Shown here piece by piece: positions 21,340-31,872 of a DNA stretch of 64,000 nt (the stretch's first letter is position 1; each line of letters starts with the position of its first letter). Position numbers and translations under genes: made by a program. Location of the stretch: the NCBI GenBank assembly GCA_003290165.1, contig QNQO01007591.1, positions 1 through 64,000 of the forward strand. Direction: 5' to 3'. This stretch comes from Berberis thunbergii (taxonomy: Eukaryota > Streptophyta > Magnoliopsida > Ranunculales > Berberidaceae). The notes under the pieces are model-generated. The model saw nothing but the letters and a program-made list of their open reading frames with translations. It was not told the origin of the DNA and did no database searches.

Positions 21340-23029
21340 TCAAAATTTTTCTATTAATTTGTGCATGTTGTGATTATTACTAATGTTTCATTTTTCATTT
21401 CTTTCCTTCTTATTTGCTAAATGCTATGGACAAATCATTTTCGAAGTTTTTTCATTAATGTGTGCATGTTGTGATTACTGCTATATGCTATAGTGTTTCA
21501 TTTTTCATTTCTGTCCGTCTTATTTGCTGTGGATTTTAAAATGGATGCTTTGGTTTGAATGTTTTGTTTCGGATTTTAATATGAAGGCATTCTTTTGAAG
21601 GTTTTATATCTTCTTCTTGATTTTTTGATACCTTGATCAGTGCCAACATCACCTGCGCATGCCCTAAAATCTCCAAAAAAAAGAGAAGCTATTAAGGCAG
21701 ATGCTATGCCACATTATGAAGAGTAACAATTATAAATGTTGCGCTACATCAAGAGTAGAGAGGGAAATGATGAAAGAATGCATTCTGGATACTAGCTATT
21801 TTCTAAGCTCTATTGGGAAATAATGGAAGAATGCATGATGGGATATTAGTAGTTGAATCATTGAAGCTCCATTTCACCTGAAATGTTGAGGAAAATTACG
21901 GATTGACATTAGTAGGCCTGCATTATTATTAAATATCTTGATAAACGGTCTTTGTGTGAGCTTGTCATTTTATGATTATAATAGAGGAATCCAACCATCT
22001 CACATTTTCACGCATATCTCAAAGAGTGTATGCATATCAATTGTATAAGACTTTAACCACATGTAGAGATTACTCAGTGAAAGTAACTTCTTTTTGGAAA
22101 TTCCCCCCGACTCTTAGACCAACAGTTCAATTTGTCTTCTCTAATCAATGGTATATGCAATTGTATAAGACTTTTTTGGATCCCAGAGACTTCGAAATGA
22201 ACCATCATAGCGAGAATTTAACCAATGTGGCAGTGCCTTATATTCTTCCTATTGAGGAAGTAAATGATGTTGTCCCTGACTATGCAGTACCGGTGCTACT
22301 TGCATGCCAGTTGAACCAAGACCACCAAACCCTGAGCCGGCAGAACCTGTTACTCACACTGAAATTGACCTGATTATTTAGTACAGATCCCTGGTGCTGC
22401 TCACATGCCAATTGAACTAAGATGGCCAAATCCTCAGCTGGCAGAACATGCTCGTCTCACTGATGTTGTCCCTAATGTAGTACCGATCCCTGATGCGGCT
22501 TGCATGCCAGTTGAACCAAGACAACCAAATCCTGAGCTGGCAGAACATGTTCTTCTGTTTGGGGCATACAAACGTTAAGGCAGGAAATGTGAGAAAGTTC
22601 CTACAAGGATTGCGCCTTGTAGAGAATGAAACCAACGTATAAATAACTTAAACATTGAGCCTGCAACTCCCATTTGTGGTGACCAAGATTATCATAGTTG
22701 TAGAGTGAACAACTTCTATAATTGAAAATCAGCCAGAAGTCTCAATAAACTTTCCAAATGTTCGGTCTTTGTGTTTTCAAATGTTCTCGAACAAGAAATT
22801 ATCAATAATATTTTTGCTTGTAATTTTTTGTAGATCTGATGGAACCATGGTGTATGTGGACAGTAAAACATTGAAGGCTGAAAACCCTCAACTGGTAAGA
22901 CATCCATTGTTTGTAGTGTTTTGCTCATCTGCTAGGATGTTTCAATTTTAGCTGCTCAAGTAATATATGTTTTTTTTTTCTTTTTGGCAGCTGATCAGTT
23001 ATTGTGAGCAACATTTGCGCTTCATTTAG
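21340..23029 (+). pseudogene. Decayed LHP1-like (chromoshadow-domain) gene
   Basis: The clearest exons are 22834-22894 and 22991-23029, joined by a GT-AG intron. Together they read SDGTMVYVDSKTLKAENPQL then LISYCEQHLRFI and a stop. In LIKE HETEROCHROMATIN PROTEIN 1 the chromoshadow domain ends with SDGKEVMVDNRFLK, NPHLLI and FYEQHL, so this is a plausible last part of such a gene. LHP1 binds H3K27me3 chromatin. Upstream (21972-22600) lies a broken frame with three imperfect repeats. I find no chromodomain. It is either a pseudogene or only the tail of one. Confidence 0.5.
22286..22570 (+). repeat. Three imperfect coding-like repeats, about 95-100 bp
   Basis: The copies begin near 22289, 22384 and 22481 and share GCATGCCAGTTGAACCAAGA (or CACATGCCAATTGAACTAAGA) and GAGCTGGCAGAACATG. 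In their shared frame they read as CMPVEPRxPNPExAE. The first copy is separated from the next by a TAG at 22380, so the array is not one open frame. Confidence 0.75.
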
Positions 23030-23140
23030 TGATGATTTCTGCAGAGGGGACATGTGCTTTTGAACAATTTCATCATTGACAATTTTATTTTTCATTTTTT
23101 TCCTTCAAGTTTCGAAGCTTTTTAATAAATGTGTGCATGT

Positions 23141-24308
23141 AGGCATGGAACCACGTAGGGGCAAGTGCCCCCACTGACTCTTTTGAAAAAACAATAAAAA
23201 AAATTAATTTTTGTGCCCCATAACTTTTTTGACAAAAAATTTAAAAAAAAATTTGCGCCTAACTTTAAATACAATTTTGATTTGCCCCCATATAGATCTT
23301 CTCTTCTCTGCCAAACCCTTCTCATCAAACCCCCAAATCTCTCCAAATAATCTATCATAACTCATAACCTATTACTTCTCCGAGAAATGAGCAGCTTCAG
23401 AAGTACAGAGATTCATTGTGTTCATCTTCACAAGATGAGGAATCACGTCTACTACTCCCTAATCGCTCATAAATTGAAATCCCATGTTCTTGGTAAACCC
23501 CAAAACTTCACTTTGTTGGCATCGACAATCAAAGTATCGATGGTAGTCCTTTGCTTCCATTTTTGCTTTGTGTCCACCATCCTAACAAACTTCGCATGGA
23601 ATTTAGTTCCAACTTCCAGGAAGATAGCAATCTACCACCTCCAACCCAAATTAAGGATTAACATAATTTATCATAACCAATCTCAAATAAAAGTCATGTA
23701 GAGGTTGACCTATGAAATCTTCCAACAGATCTTGGCTTAATACTTCGTATTTTTTATTACCATTCGAATGATCAAGAGGTTGTTAGAAGATGTTATTTGT
23801 AAAAGGGTCATTGTCAGCCGATGAACTATACATTTCCATAGAAAAAAAAAATAAGAAGTGTGCTACGACGTTTTAATGTAGCTTGGTTCACTGAGTATAA
23901 GAGTTGGCTAGAGTATAACATAGCAAAGGATATTGATTTTAGTCTCCATTGCTATCTTTTTAGAAGTGTCGGGGAGCAAAGGGATGGTAATTGTTTTATG
24001 GTTGAAAGATTCAATAATTGGAAAAAAAAAATTAATAATCTTGAAACTCATATAGGAAAGTCTGATAGTTTGCACACTCAAGTTTATATGAAGAGTCGGA
24101 GCTTAATTAATCAAAAACATCATATCCAATCATTTTATTCTCAAGCAATCTAATCGGTTTTAGTTGATTGCAGTTGGTATTTGCATAGTTATTCATGTAT
24201 TGTTTAAATTAAAAAAGAATTATGTTCAAGTAATTAATTATTATATTATCTATAATTAATTATGACTCATCGCTCCGCCCCCTTCAATAAAAATCGTGGC
24301 TCCGTAAC
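23141..24308 (+). mobile_element. Degenerate hAT-type element with zf-TTF relic
   Basis: Flanked by the 11-bp direct repeat TGTGTGCATGT (23130-23140 and 24309-24319); a TSD of 8 bp within this would suit hAT. The ends are imperfectly inverted: CATGGAACCACG on the left, TACGGAGCCACG read inward on the right. The left end also has GGGGCAAGTGCCCCC, a palindromic word typical of plant elements whose full copies encode zf-TTF, DUF4371 and hAT-dimerisation proteins. The only coding relic is 23860-24153. Confidence 0.72.
23860..24153 (+). pseudogene. TTF-type zinc finger fragment of a hAT transposase
   Basis: 97 codons. Segments match the zf-TTF domain of plant ZMYM1-like hAT proteins: FNVAWFTEYKSWLEYNIAKD, then DFSLHCYLF, then FNNWKKKINNLETHIGK and DSLHTQVYM. 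The family normally has FCxxCYLF; here the first Cys is Ser, so zinc binding would be lost. There are no further transposase domains before the element ends, hence non-autonomous. Confidence 0.78.
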
Positions 24309-24850
24309 TGTGTGCATGTTGTGATTATTGCTACACTATAATATTTCATTTGATTATACCTTGTTTATTGCTCTATTTTGTTCTCTGTGTTAATTCATAC
24401 CTCTATTGAAGTTAAGGTTTTTATTTCTTCTTCTTGAGTTTTTCATCTCTCTGATTAATGCAAACATTTACCTTAAAAATTCCAAAGGGGAAGAAAGAAA
24501 AAAGGGAAGTTTTCATGAAGGAGTTTTAAGGCAGATGTTGCCTCTCATTATGAAGAGTAACAATTGGATGTTGCGCCACATGAAGAGTAGAGGGGGAAAT
24601 CATGGAAGAATGCACTATGGGTCCTAGCCATTTTCTTAGCTCTATGTGATCTTTAGATGTAAAATGATTTGATATCTTGTATGACCTGTATTTTCGAAAA
24701 AGATTTGATATACACTCGGGTATAATATGTCAAGGGCAGCTGAGGGATTTTAACATGACGATAATAAAAAAATCGTTTTTAATAAAAACATATACATTTA
24801 AGGCTCTTGTTATTCATCCTGGATGCAGTCCATCTTTATTATATCTTAAC
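24309..24850 (+). repeat. Partial duplicate of the 21.36-21.86 kb sequence
   Basis: Shares TGTGCATGTTGTGATTATTG, CTTCTTCTTGA, and GAAGAGTAACAATT with ATGAAGAGTAGAGGGGGAAAT (24540-24600), in the same order as 21361-21830. This segment and 25860-26050 mark a tandem duplication of the decayed gene around 21.3-23.0 kb. Confidence 0.65.
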
Positions 24851-25482
24851 CAGTGTTCTAAAAATCGGTCTAGGCGGCGCCTAGGTGCTAGAAGGTGGAA
24901 AACCGCCCAGATTAATGGTTGGGCGGGGAGTCTGGGCGGTTTTGGGCAGTCTAGGCGGGATCTAGGCGGGTCTGGGCGGGGTCTGGGCGATTTTTTTTTT
25001 TTTTATAAAGCTGATTGTGTTCTTATTTTATTTTTCTTTCCTATTTTTTAGAAATAAACTATTTAATTGTTTTTTATTCAGTATATGTCTAAATGTAGCA
25101 AAGGATGATTACTTGATGGAATTCTCAAAGGATCTGCCGGTACCAATTTTACTAATGTAGATTTTATCAAACATAATTGAGGTTATTCATGCAATTTGAA
25201 GAAAAATAAAAGAGTACACAAATTCAAATTTATATAAAGTACCCATCATGATCAACTTCAGTCATTTGAGTTTTAATAAATTTTGTTCACGATTGTTAAT
25301 TTTTCATGTTTTTAAATTTTGCATATGTATATTGGCATTAAATTGGATGTAATTGATAAGGTATTATGCTTAACTTTTGTAAATTATTAAAGTTATAATA
25401 CAAAACCTAAGACCGCCTAGGCCCCTGGGTGCTAGGCACCTGCTCGCCGCCCGCCCAGCTCCTAGCAATTTTTAGAACACTG
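24851..25482. mobile_element. hAT-type MITE (CAGTGTTCTAAAAA ends)
   Basis: Left end CAGTGTTCTAAAAATCGG; right end read inward CAGTGTTCTAAAAATTGC. GC-rich sub-terminal words on both sides (TAGGCGG, GGGCGG, CCGCCCAG). Flanks ATCTTAAC and ATCCTTAC agree at 6 of 8 bases, an aged 8-bp TSD. 632 bp, no transposase. The ORF at 24677-25051 reads across the left end and is spurious. Confidence 0.82.
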
Positions 25483-26219
25483 ATCCTTACATTATTCATG
25501 GCATCCTGATATAGAAAATGACATTTTGATTCTAATTCAAGACCCACTTACAGTGCAATGGTTGATCCCTGACAGAGGGGAAGATTGAACAATGTGAAAA
25601 ACCTTGTCTGTCCTTTAATGGTGATATTGATAACCATTCAGAGGAGCAGCGGCTTGATCAATCGATTACGGTGACTATGGAGATTGAAGAGCCTTTCGCC
25701 ATTGCAATATCTGACAGTGACAGTGTAAAGTGTTCAATACCACCCAAAGAATGTACAACTAACTTCGGGCCAATGACAGTAGAAGGGCAAGTTGAAATTT
25801 TGAGAAAAATGACGTATTAACATTACTGACATGTCACAGTTTCAGCTCGTTGGCATCATTCCTTGAGATATATGTTTAGATTTGCACTATTAAATATCTT
25901 GATAAATGATCTTTGTTGATGTTTAATAAATGCACCTCTAGACGAAGGCTCTTACAGTCTTGTTGGCTTTGGATTTGGATTATGATAGAGGAATTTAAAC
26001 ATGTCAAATTTTTTGACACATATCTCGAGGAACAAATGTCAAAATGGGCTAAAACTTTAGCATATTTTCATTTGTTCTGATGTGAATCTTTAAAATTTAG
26101 CTTAAACGGAGCTAAATAATATAGTTTTTATTAGTCATGTATATGTAGTGTCAACTGGGTGTTTAATTTGAAAATGTTGATGAACTAGTTGTGGTTATTG
26201 ATGATGACAAGTAGATAAC
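25483..26219 (+). other. Remainder of duplicated decayed gene
   Basis: Contains a segment (25880-26050: TTAAATATCTTGATAAATGATC, then GATTATGATAGAGGAATT) that repeats 21935-22020. Short frames (25640-25820) with an acidic run read in one frame but have no start or known domain. Confidence 0.45.
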
Positions 26220-26793
26220 ATGGTTGATATGAGAAAGAATGGGGATGTAGATTATCAGGGAATGCAGGGAAAACAAACTAGCAGTGCTAGGACAAAACAA
26301 ACTAAGTCTCCAAAAACTCCAAACAACCTCCAAATGGGAACTAGAAAAGAATCAACTCATGAGAATGTTGACTTCGATAGAGATCATTATGTCAAGGAAA
26401 GAGGCAGCAACACTAATATTGCATACATGGAAGATACAAACGAACATGAATACCACTTTGTAAATGAAGATGGAGGACCTCTAACTTTATATTTATCCCG
26501 GGTTAAAAATATTGAAGATGTTAGAGGAATATGACAATGGAAACAAAATCAACAATGAAGCGAAGGAATCAATAAAGAAACTTGGCGGAGATGTATTGAA
26601 GGAAGGTTGCACAAAACTAAAAGTTATATTAGAAAAAGAAGTCAAAGCAACTGTGATGGATCAAAACACTGGAAAAGCAATTGAAGATGAATGTGAGGTA
26701 ACCACAACTCAGTCGCCTATAAGGGAGACGCTCCTCGAAGATCTTCTCAAAGCAAGAAAACAAACCCCAAGTTTGCAGATAACTAGGGTATAA
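26220..26793 (+). pseudogene. Two overlapping unrecognised frames, probably one broken gene
   Basis: The frame 26220-26534 starts MVDMRKNGDVDYQG and ends at a stop; a second frame in +1 relation (26512-26793) carries on with a helical, Lys/Glu-rich sequence and the block MDQNTGKAIEDECEV. The 23-bp overlap and the similar composition suggest one coding region with a single frame change or an unspliced junction. I do not recognise a family with confidence. The right end (26793) lies 120 bp before the CACTA element. Confidence 0.4.
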
Positions 26794-27977
26794 ACCAACA
26801 AAGAAAAGTTAGATCAATGTCAACATAAGCTGCTGGAATCTTTCAAGAACAAGTATACATCTACTATTTAATTGCCTTACTTTTCAAATCCATATGTCTC
26901 AAGAACATATTTCACTACAAGAAAAGAGTAATTTAGCGGCGGGTATTTAGCGACGGTCTTGAAAAACCACAACTAAGTACTTTATTCAACGACGGTTTTT
27001 CAACCGTCGCACAATAGTATTATTTAATGACGGTTGTGGTTATTTGCGACTGTGTTAACCGTCGTTATAGGCTCGGTCAAGGCTCGGCGTGGTGGCAATA
27101 AGATGCAGATGGGGTGCAACTAACATATCTGATTCTTTGAAAGATCTTAATAAAATCCAATGGCTGAATTTTAGCCCCAAATTACAAACCTAACACAGCC
27201 TAACCCCATTTTCTCTTTCAGATCCCACACACATTGCTGCGGTTTCAGAGGAGGGAGAAGAAACGAAGGAGGAAGAAGAAGAAGGAACAAGACGAAGGAG
27301 GACGAAGAAGTGATTGTGGTGAGTCTCTCTGTCTCTCTTCTCACTCTTTGGTTTGGCTCTCCGCCTCTTTTCTCACTGTATATTTCCATTGATCTTTACT
27401 GCCCTTCTTAACAACTGTTGTTATGTTATGTTCTCTTCTCTTCATGCATGGTTGATGGTTGATGGTTGATATAATGCTCTCTCTGACAGTTACGGATCTG
27501 TTATACATTTTAACTGCATTGGTGTCAAGCAATGTGCCACCCAAAAACAGAAAACTGGAACTGTGGACCTGTGAAATTTGTAGCTTCACATAATTTGTTT
27601 CAATTCCCATCTCGGATGCTATGGCTCGTGCAACCAAACACATTAGTTTCTTCCGTACATTAATTTCTTGAGACGGTATGAGTGTGTGACTGCCATTTTA
27701 TATTATGGTCTCTCTCTGTCTCTCTAGGGTTTAAGTTCATAAAGAGAACAAATTCTGGTGACTTTCTCAAATGGTTAAATGAGTTCTACTAAAATATTCA
27801 ATTGATTATCTGTACAGAACTACATTTCTCAGAGGCATTATTACCACAATTCATACAGGATTCCTGTAGTGAAACACGGGAAGAGCTTCTAGAGATAAGA
27901 GGGTGAGTTTCGCTATTTTCTTTTTTTCATTTTTATTAATATTATTTTTTGTTGATTGTCTTTTTAAAATTTTTAAG

Positions 27978-28901
27978 GATATATATTATCGCAAAGCAAA
28001 GGAAGAAGGTTGGTGTGCTCGAAGTGCCTTTAAACTCCTTCAAATTGATGAGGAATTCAACTTGTTTGAAGGTATTTTTGGGCTTTTCATTTCCCAGCCA
28101 TAGTAGTTACCTATAACTTCAATCCCATGGATGGTTGTAGAAGAATGCAACATTTGATATAAATGTTGCTTAAATTTTGATTTTTGAGGGGTAAACGTTT
28201 ACGTAGTTGCAATTACTATAAACATGCAAAATTGCATGTTGATCGAAGGGCATAACTTCTTGTTGAAGGCTCAATTGTTCATGGGCAAAAGAGCCTGGAA
28301 ATTTTTAAAACAACAAGTTTTTTTTAACTTTTTTGAATATGGGAAGTGCATTGATGCTGATATCAACAATTTGAAGGAGTAGAGTTCTGGATAATGAAGT
28401 TCTTACATGGAATGACATTATAGGAGGTGATGTTGAGGATGAAGGCTGTGACAATGAGCTATTGGGTATCATTCTAGGTATAGAGGTGTTGGGGGAAGGG
28501 TAATTGCAAAGATGTAGTTTGATTTGTTTCTGATTGAAGGGAGCTCTTTGTATTTTAAGGCATTTTCTCTCCTTTTTTTTTCATTTCTTTTGGAAATGTC
28601 ATTGTAAACCTAGTCATTTTTCAATGTAAAAGAAATAAAAATTAAAAAGATAATATACGCTCAATAACATTGTCGCATTAGTTGAACAAACTTGCCCTTA
28701 AGCAACTGAATTATTTAGCAATTGCTCGTCTTTCAATCTTAGTATTTTTTTTCTTTAAGTTAAGGTATAAAGCTGTTGGCACAGATGTCTAATGAAATCA
28801 TAGGTTTCATGTATTTTAATTTCGGTTTTTTTTATGTGCAGATGTGAAGCGTGTAGTAGATCTTTGTGCAGCACCTGAGAGCTGGAGTCAAGTATCTCTT
28901 A
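27978..28901 (+). pseudogene. Captured TRM7-like tRNA 2'-O-methyltransferase exons
   Basis: Exon 27978-28071 reads [20 protein letters not shown] and [13 protein letters not shown]; exon 28842-28901 continues DVKRVVDLCAAPESWSQV. These match the start of FtsJ/TRM7-type methyltransferases (usually [20 protein letters not shown] and VVDLCAAPGSWSQV), which methylate ribose 2'-OH in the tRNA anticodon loop. The GT-AG junctions are kept and the phase agrees across the intron. The S-adenosylmethionine motif I has Gly changed to Glu (CAAPES), a position that contacts the cofactor. The start codon exon and everything after motif I are missing, so no enzyme could be made. Confidence 0.85.
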
Positions 28902-28905
28902 GTAA

Positions 28906-29247
28906 GGGGAACTGATAAATATTATTCTTTAGGCCAAGATATATGGATCCATTTGCACTTTTAGAAGCAAATGCCCTTGAGCTACTTTGACCATATATTG
29001 CTAATGGAAAGTTAACGAGCTCCTGCAAAGAAGTTGCACACGTTTTCTTCTCCCCTGTCACAGGAGGTCCTCTGCAGATCTCCACTGCTTCGCTGATTAG
29101 ACAGTCCATATCATTCGTGGCATGAAACATAGATCGGCGACTAGCATATTCCATGGGTATCTTTGAGGCAATTGAATGTGGTAGGAAGGATCTTGGTGGA
29201 TAAGAAAGTCTCATATTTGGCAGGTTGAACAATGTTCCATTTTTCAT
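28906..29247 (-). pseudogene. Captured BURP-domain gene fragment
   Basis: An open minus-strand frame with RSFLPHSIASKIP, then ISEAVEICRGPPVTGEKKTC, ATSLQELVNF. In plant BURP proteins, the PG1beta-like branch in particular, the corresponding text is RSFLPRSIASKIPFSS, then ECERAPxxGETKRCVxSxEDMIDF. The Cys of the GExKxC segment is kept. The C-terminal CH-motif repeats of the BURP domain are absent, and there is no signal peptide. It lies head-on to the TRM7 fragment, five bases beyond its last identifiable base. Confidence 0.78.
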
Positions 29248-29788
29248 TGTATTCTTGCGGAAGAATGTTCTAGTCTAGCTGCTTCTGATTTGTTATGATG
29301 ATTGCCCTTGGGTGTGTACACGTATCCATAGAAGTTGGTTTTCCCAGCTAGCTCTTTGTTAGAGCAAGTTTGCTGCCTTGCAGAAGTCAGGTACTTGATC
29401 TGAGTGTTTCAACTGCAGTTTGTTAAATCAGAATTTGTTCTATAGATATTATGCTTGAAAGTTAACCTGATGTATTTGAATTGGAGTTCATTTTGAATTA
29501 AATAATCATAATCTCTGCAATGAAAGAATTGGGTCAAACAAGGTTTGAGACCTTTTTTACCTAAACATGAATCCCGATATCACCAGTTTGGCACACTTTA
29601 GTTTTAATTATCATAAATAAATAAACCCCAAAATACTGTAGAAAGTGTGGATTGAATTTGTTTATTCTTAAGTGAGACGATGTCAAACACTGGCATGCCT
29701 AACGTCTTCCTAGTTTTACTGGAAATGTTCTAGATAAAACCCTTTAAAAACACTAATGAAGATTTTCTATTTTTTTTTTTTTGTACAG

Positions 29789-30115
29789 AGCAAGATATTA
29801 TGGATGGCCAAACACCTATGTGTTCACCAAATCAATGGGAGAGATGATAATTGGACAGGTGAGAGAAAAACTTCCCATTGTAATCCTACGTCCTACGATC
29901 ATCACCAGCACCTACAAAGAACCGTTTCCTGGTTGGGTTGAAGGAGTAAGGTAATTTGGAAAATTAGTCTATATAATTTAATATGTCTTTATTTTTAAAG
30001 CTTCACTTATGCTTCGATGTGGTGATATTGCAGGACAATTGATAGCTTTGCAGTTGCTTATGGCAAAGGAAAACTAAAAAGCATTCTGGTAGGTACCGAT
30101 TCCGTTCTTGATCTG
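29789..30115 (+). pseudogene. Captured fatty acyl-CoA reductase exons
   Basis: Exon 29789-29950 contains [15 protein letters not shown] with the catalytic YxxxK (Tyr-Val-Phe-Thr-Lys), then [20 protein letters not shown] and GWVEGVR; exon 30034-30115 continues TIDSFAVAYGKGK and ends near DSVLDL. This is the plant FAR (CER4/MS2-type) NAD(P)-binding domain, which reduces fatty acyl-CoA to alcohol for wax and suberin. The GT-AG intron is conserved and the phase matches. Neither the N-terminal nucleotide motif (GxTGFLG) nor the C-terminal sterile domain is present. Confidence 0.87.
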
Positions 30116-31470
30116 GTATGTTTTTCCCTTCTCAATAGAAACTAGTTAACTACTAGCATTCTAGTTTTTCCCTCTCCTGCCCATTGTTGTACAATGTAAA
30201 CCTTAATTTCTGTTGCACCCAAATATTCAAATGTTGCTCCGAATATAAGATTGTTTGACAGTTTTCTCAATCGTTTTTACCCTTAAAGCTATATTTTGAA
30301 ATACCTGCTCAAGCTAGGATCGATGTGAGAAGATGACAAGGAATGCTAGATTTGCCATCCCGTCCTAGGATTTGCTATCTCGTCCTCAACTGTAAGCCAT
30401 TTTAGTTTGTCCTTTTCATTTGAAATGTTTTCAACTATGCAATTTTTTTTCTTTCCATTGATCAATGAAGGAGATGACAAGGAATGGTATTGACTAAGAA
30501 AATTTGATTCTGTCCATGCCTCGAGTTTCTTGGAATTGGTGTTCTATTTAGATCAATTATTATTTCTTGTTTTTTTCTTTAACAATTTTTTGGCTGCCAC
30601 TTGACATACAATTGTTTGTAAATTGTCAGACTTCAAGGGCATTCCATTCCAAGCCTTTCTGAATGAGCAATCTTAAGACTAAACTTAGATAGTTTAATCT
30701 TGGCCAGCAGCTTACTGATGAGCTCAAGGTCGGTGAGGCCCTGTAGACAACGCCCCTGAGACAACCATTGTACAACTTCGGTTTTGGTTGTTAGATGTAA
30801 GCATTGACAATTTGTAACAATTTTAACTTGTATTTTTCTTTTAGACCATGTATAATATTGATTTTGAAATGAAACTAAAGTTCCTTTAATGTATGATGAT
30901 GGTATCTATGAGTTTAGTTTAGTGTCGTTTATATTTGATTTTTGATTTGAGTCTAAAAGTTGTAGTGCATATGTTGGATAGATTATCTGCACCCAATGAA
31001 AAGAAAACACTAAAGGTTGAAGGTTGAAAAATGTGATTTTTATATGGTAAAAAAATTTGAATTATCAAAGGGAATTTAGCTGCGGTTGCAGATCGTCGCT
31101 AAAGGCAAAAAATTGGATTGTTCATCGAATTTTGGCGACGGTTTATAACCGTCGTTATATTGTATTTAGCGACGGTTATAAACGTCGCTACATTAAACTG
31201 TCGCTATATAGTATTTAGCGATGGTAATGCCAGCGGTTGCTTAAAACCGTCGCTGAATAACCTAGTGATGCCTTTATTAGCGGCGGTTGGCCAAGCGCCG
31301 CTGTATTATTTAGCGACAGTCAGAACCGTTGCTAAATACCTTTGGCCACCGTCGCTAAATTACTGTTTTCTTGTAGTGTTTCGACCTTTTCTATTAGGAG
31401 GTGAACCATATCCTCAAGATGATTAAGCACCATATTGGTGCCTACCATGAACACAAGTTTTAAACTTTTG

Positions 31471-31605
31471 GCCAATGACATGACAGCTTAACGGTTAGAG
31501 TTTGGCGGATGGTACCACTAGGTCATGAATTCAAATCCAGCTTGCGACATCTTTATGGGTTCTGAGATCCTATAAAAACCCTGCTGGCCTTTCAAAAAAA
31601 AAAAG
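31471..31605 (+). mobile_element. tRNA-derived SINE with A-tail and TSD
   Basis: Flanked by the 12-bp repeat TTTAAACTTTTG (31459-31470 and 31606-31617). A-box-like GCTTAACGGTTAGAG (31486-31500) and B-box-like GAATTCAAATCC (31527-31538) are followed by an 11-base A-run (31594-31604). It lies 93 bp right of the CACTA element. The body differs from the SINE at 15427. Confidence 0.78.
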
Positions 31606-31689
31606 TTTAAACTTTTGCATCAAGAAACTAATAATTCATTTAGTGAGTTTAACCCTTAGCTTAAACTCGTTAATTCATTTATTAGCTTG

Positions 31690-31872
31690 TTTGAGAAGGT
31701 AACAAATGTCGAGGGAATTAGCGAGGAAACGAGCGAGGGAAATGAGGTGGCGAGGTGAAAGCCGTTCATTTTCTTCGAGATGCGCGCGAGAAAAGTCAAC
31801 GCACGCATCTCGAGGGAAGTGAACGGCTTTCGCCTCGCCACCTCATTTCCCTCGCTCATTCCCTCAACATTT
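31690..31872. mobile_element. Foldback (hairpin) element
   Basis: Two arms of about 75 bp pair over GAGAA..., GCGAGGGAAATGAGGTGGCG and GAAAGCCGTTCA, with a short loop near 31785. GA/CT-rich arms of this type recur at 38045-38165 and about 50605-52060, so it is a family. The minus-strand ORF here (31656-31859) is the hairpin read through. Confidence 0.75.

Larger units (their letters stand above)
26913..31378. mobile_element. CACTA element carrying fragments of at least three host genes
   Basis: Starts CACTACAAGAAAA and ends with the inverted complement TTTTCTTGTAGTG (31366-31378), the standard En/Spm (CACTA) termini, with a 3-bp TSD TTT at 26910-26912 and 31379-31381. Both ends carry many TTTAGCGACGGT / AACCGTCGCTAAA words (26931-27065 and 31075-31360), the sub-terminal repeats bound by CACTA transposases. 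No TNPA or TNPD coding sequence is found. The interior holds, in order, TRM7-like exons (+), a BURP-domain fragment (-) and two fatty acyl-CoA reductase exons (+), all with splice signals. The 4.47 kb element is therefore non-autonomous and gene-capturing. Confidence 0.9.

Noticed and set aside
24677..25051. 124-codon ORF with Gly/Arg-rich middle
   Set aside because: Runs across the GC-rich end of the hAT-type MITE; the Gly-Arg part is the TAGGCGG repeats.
31118..31426. 102-codon ORF at the right end of the CACTA element
   Set aside because: Made of the sub-terminal GCGACGGT repeats and runs past the element end.
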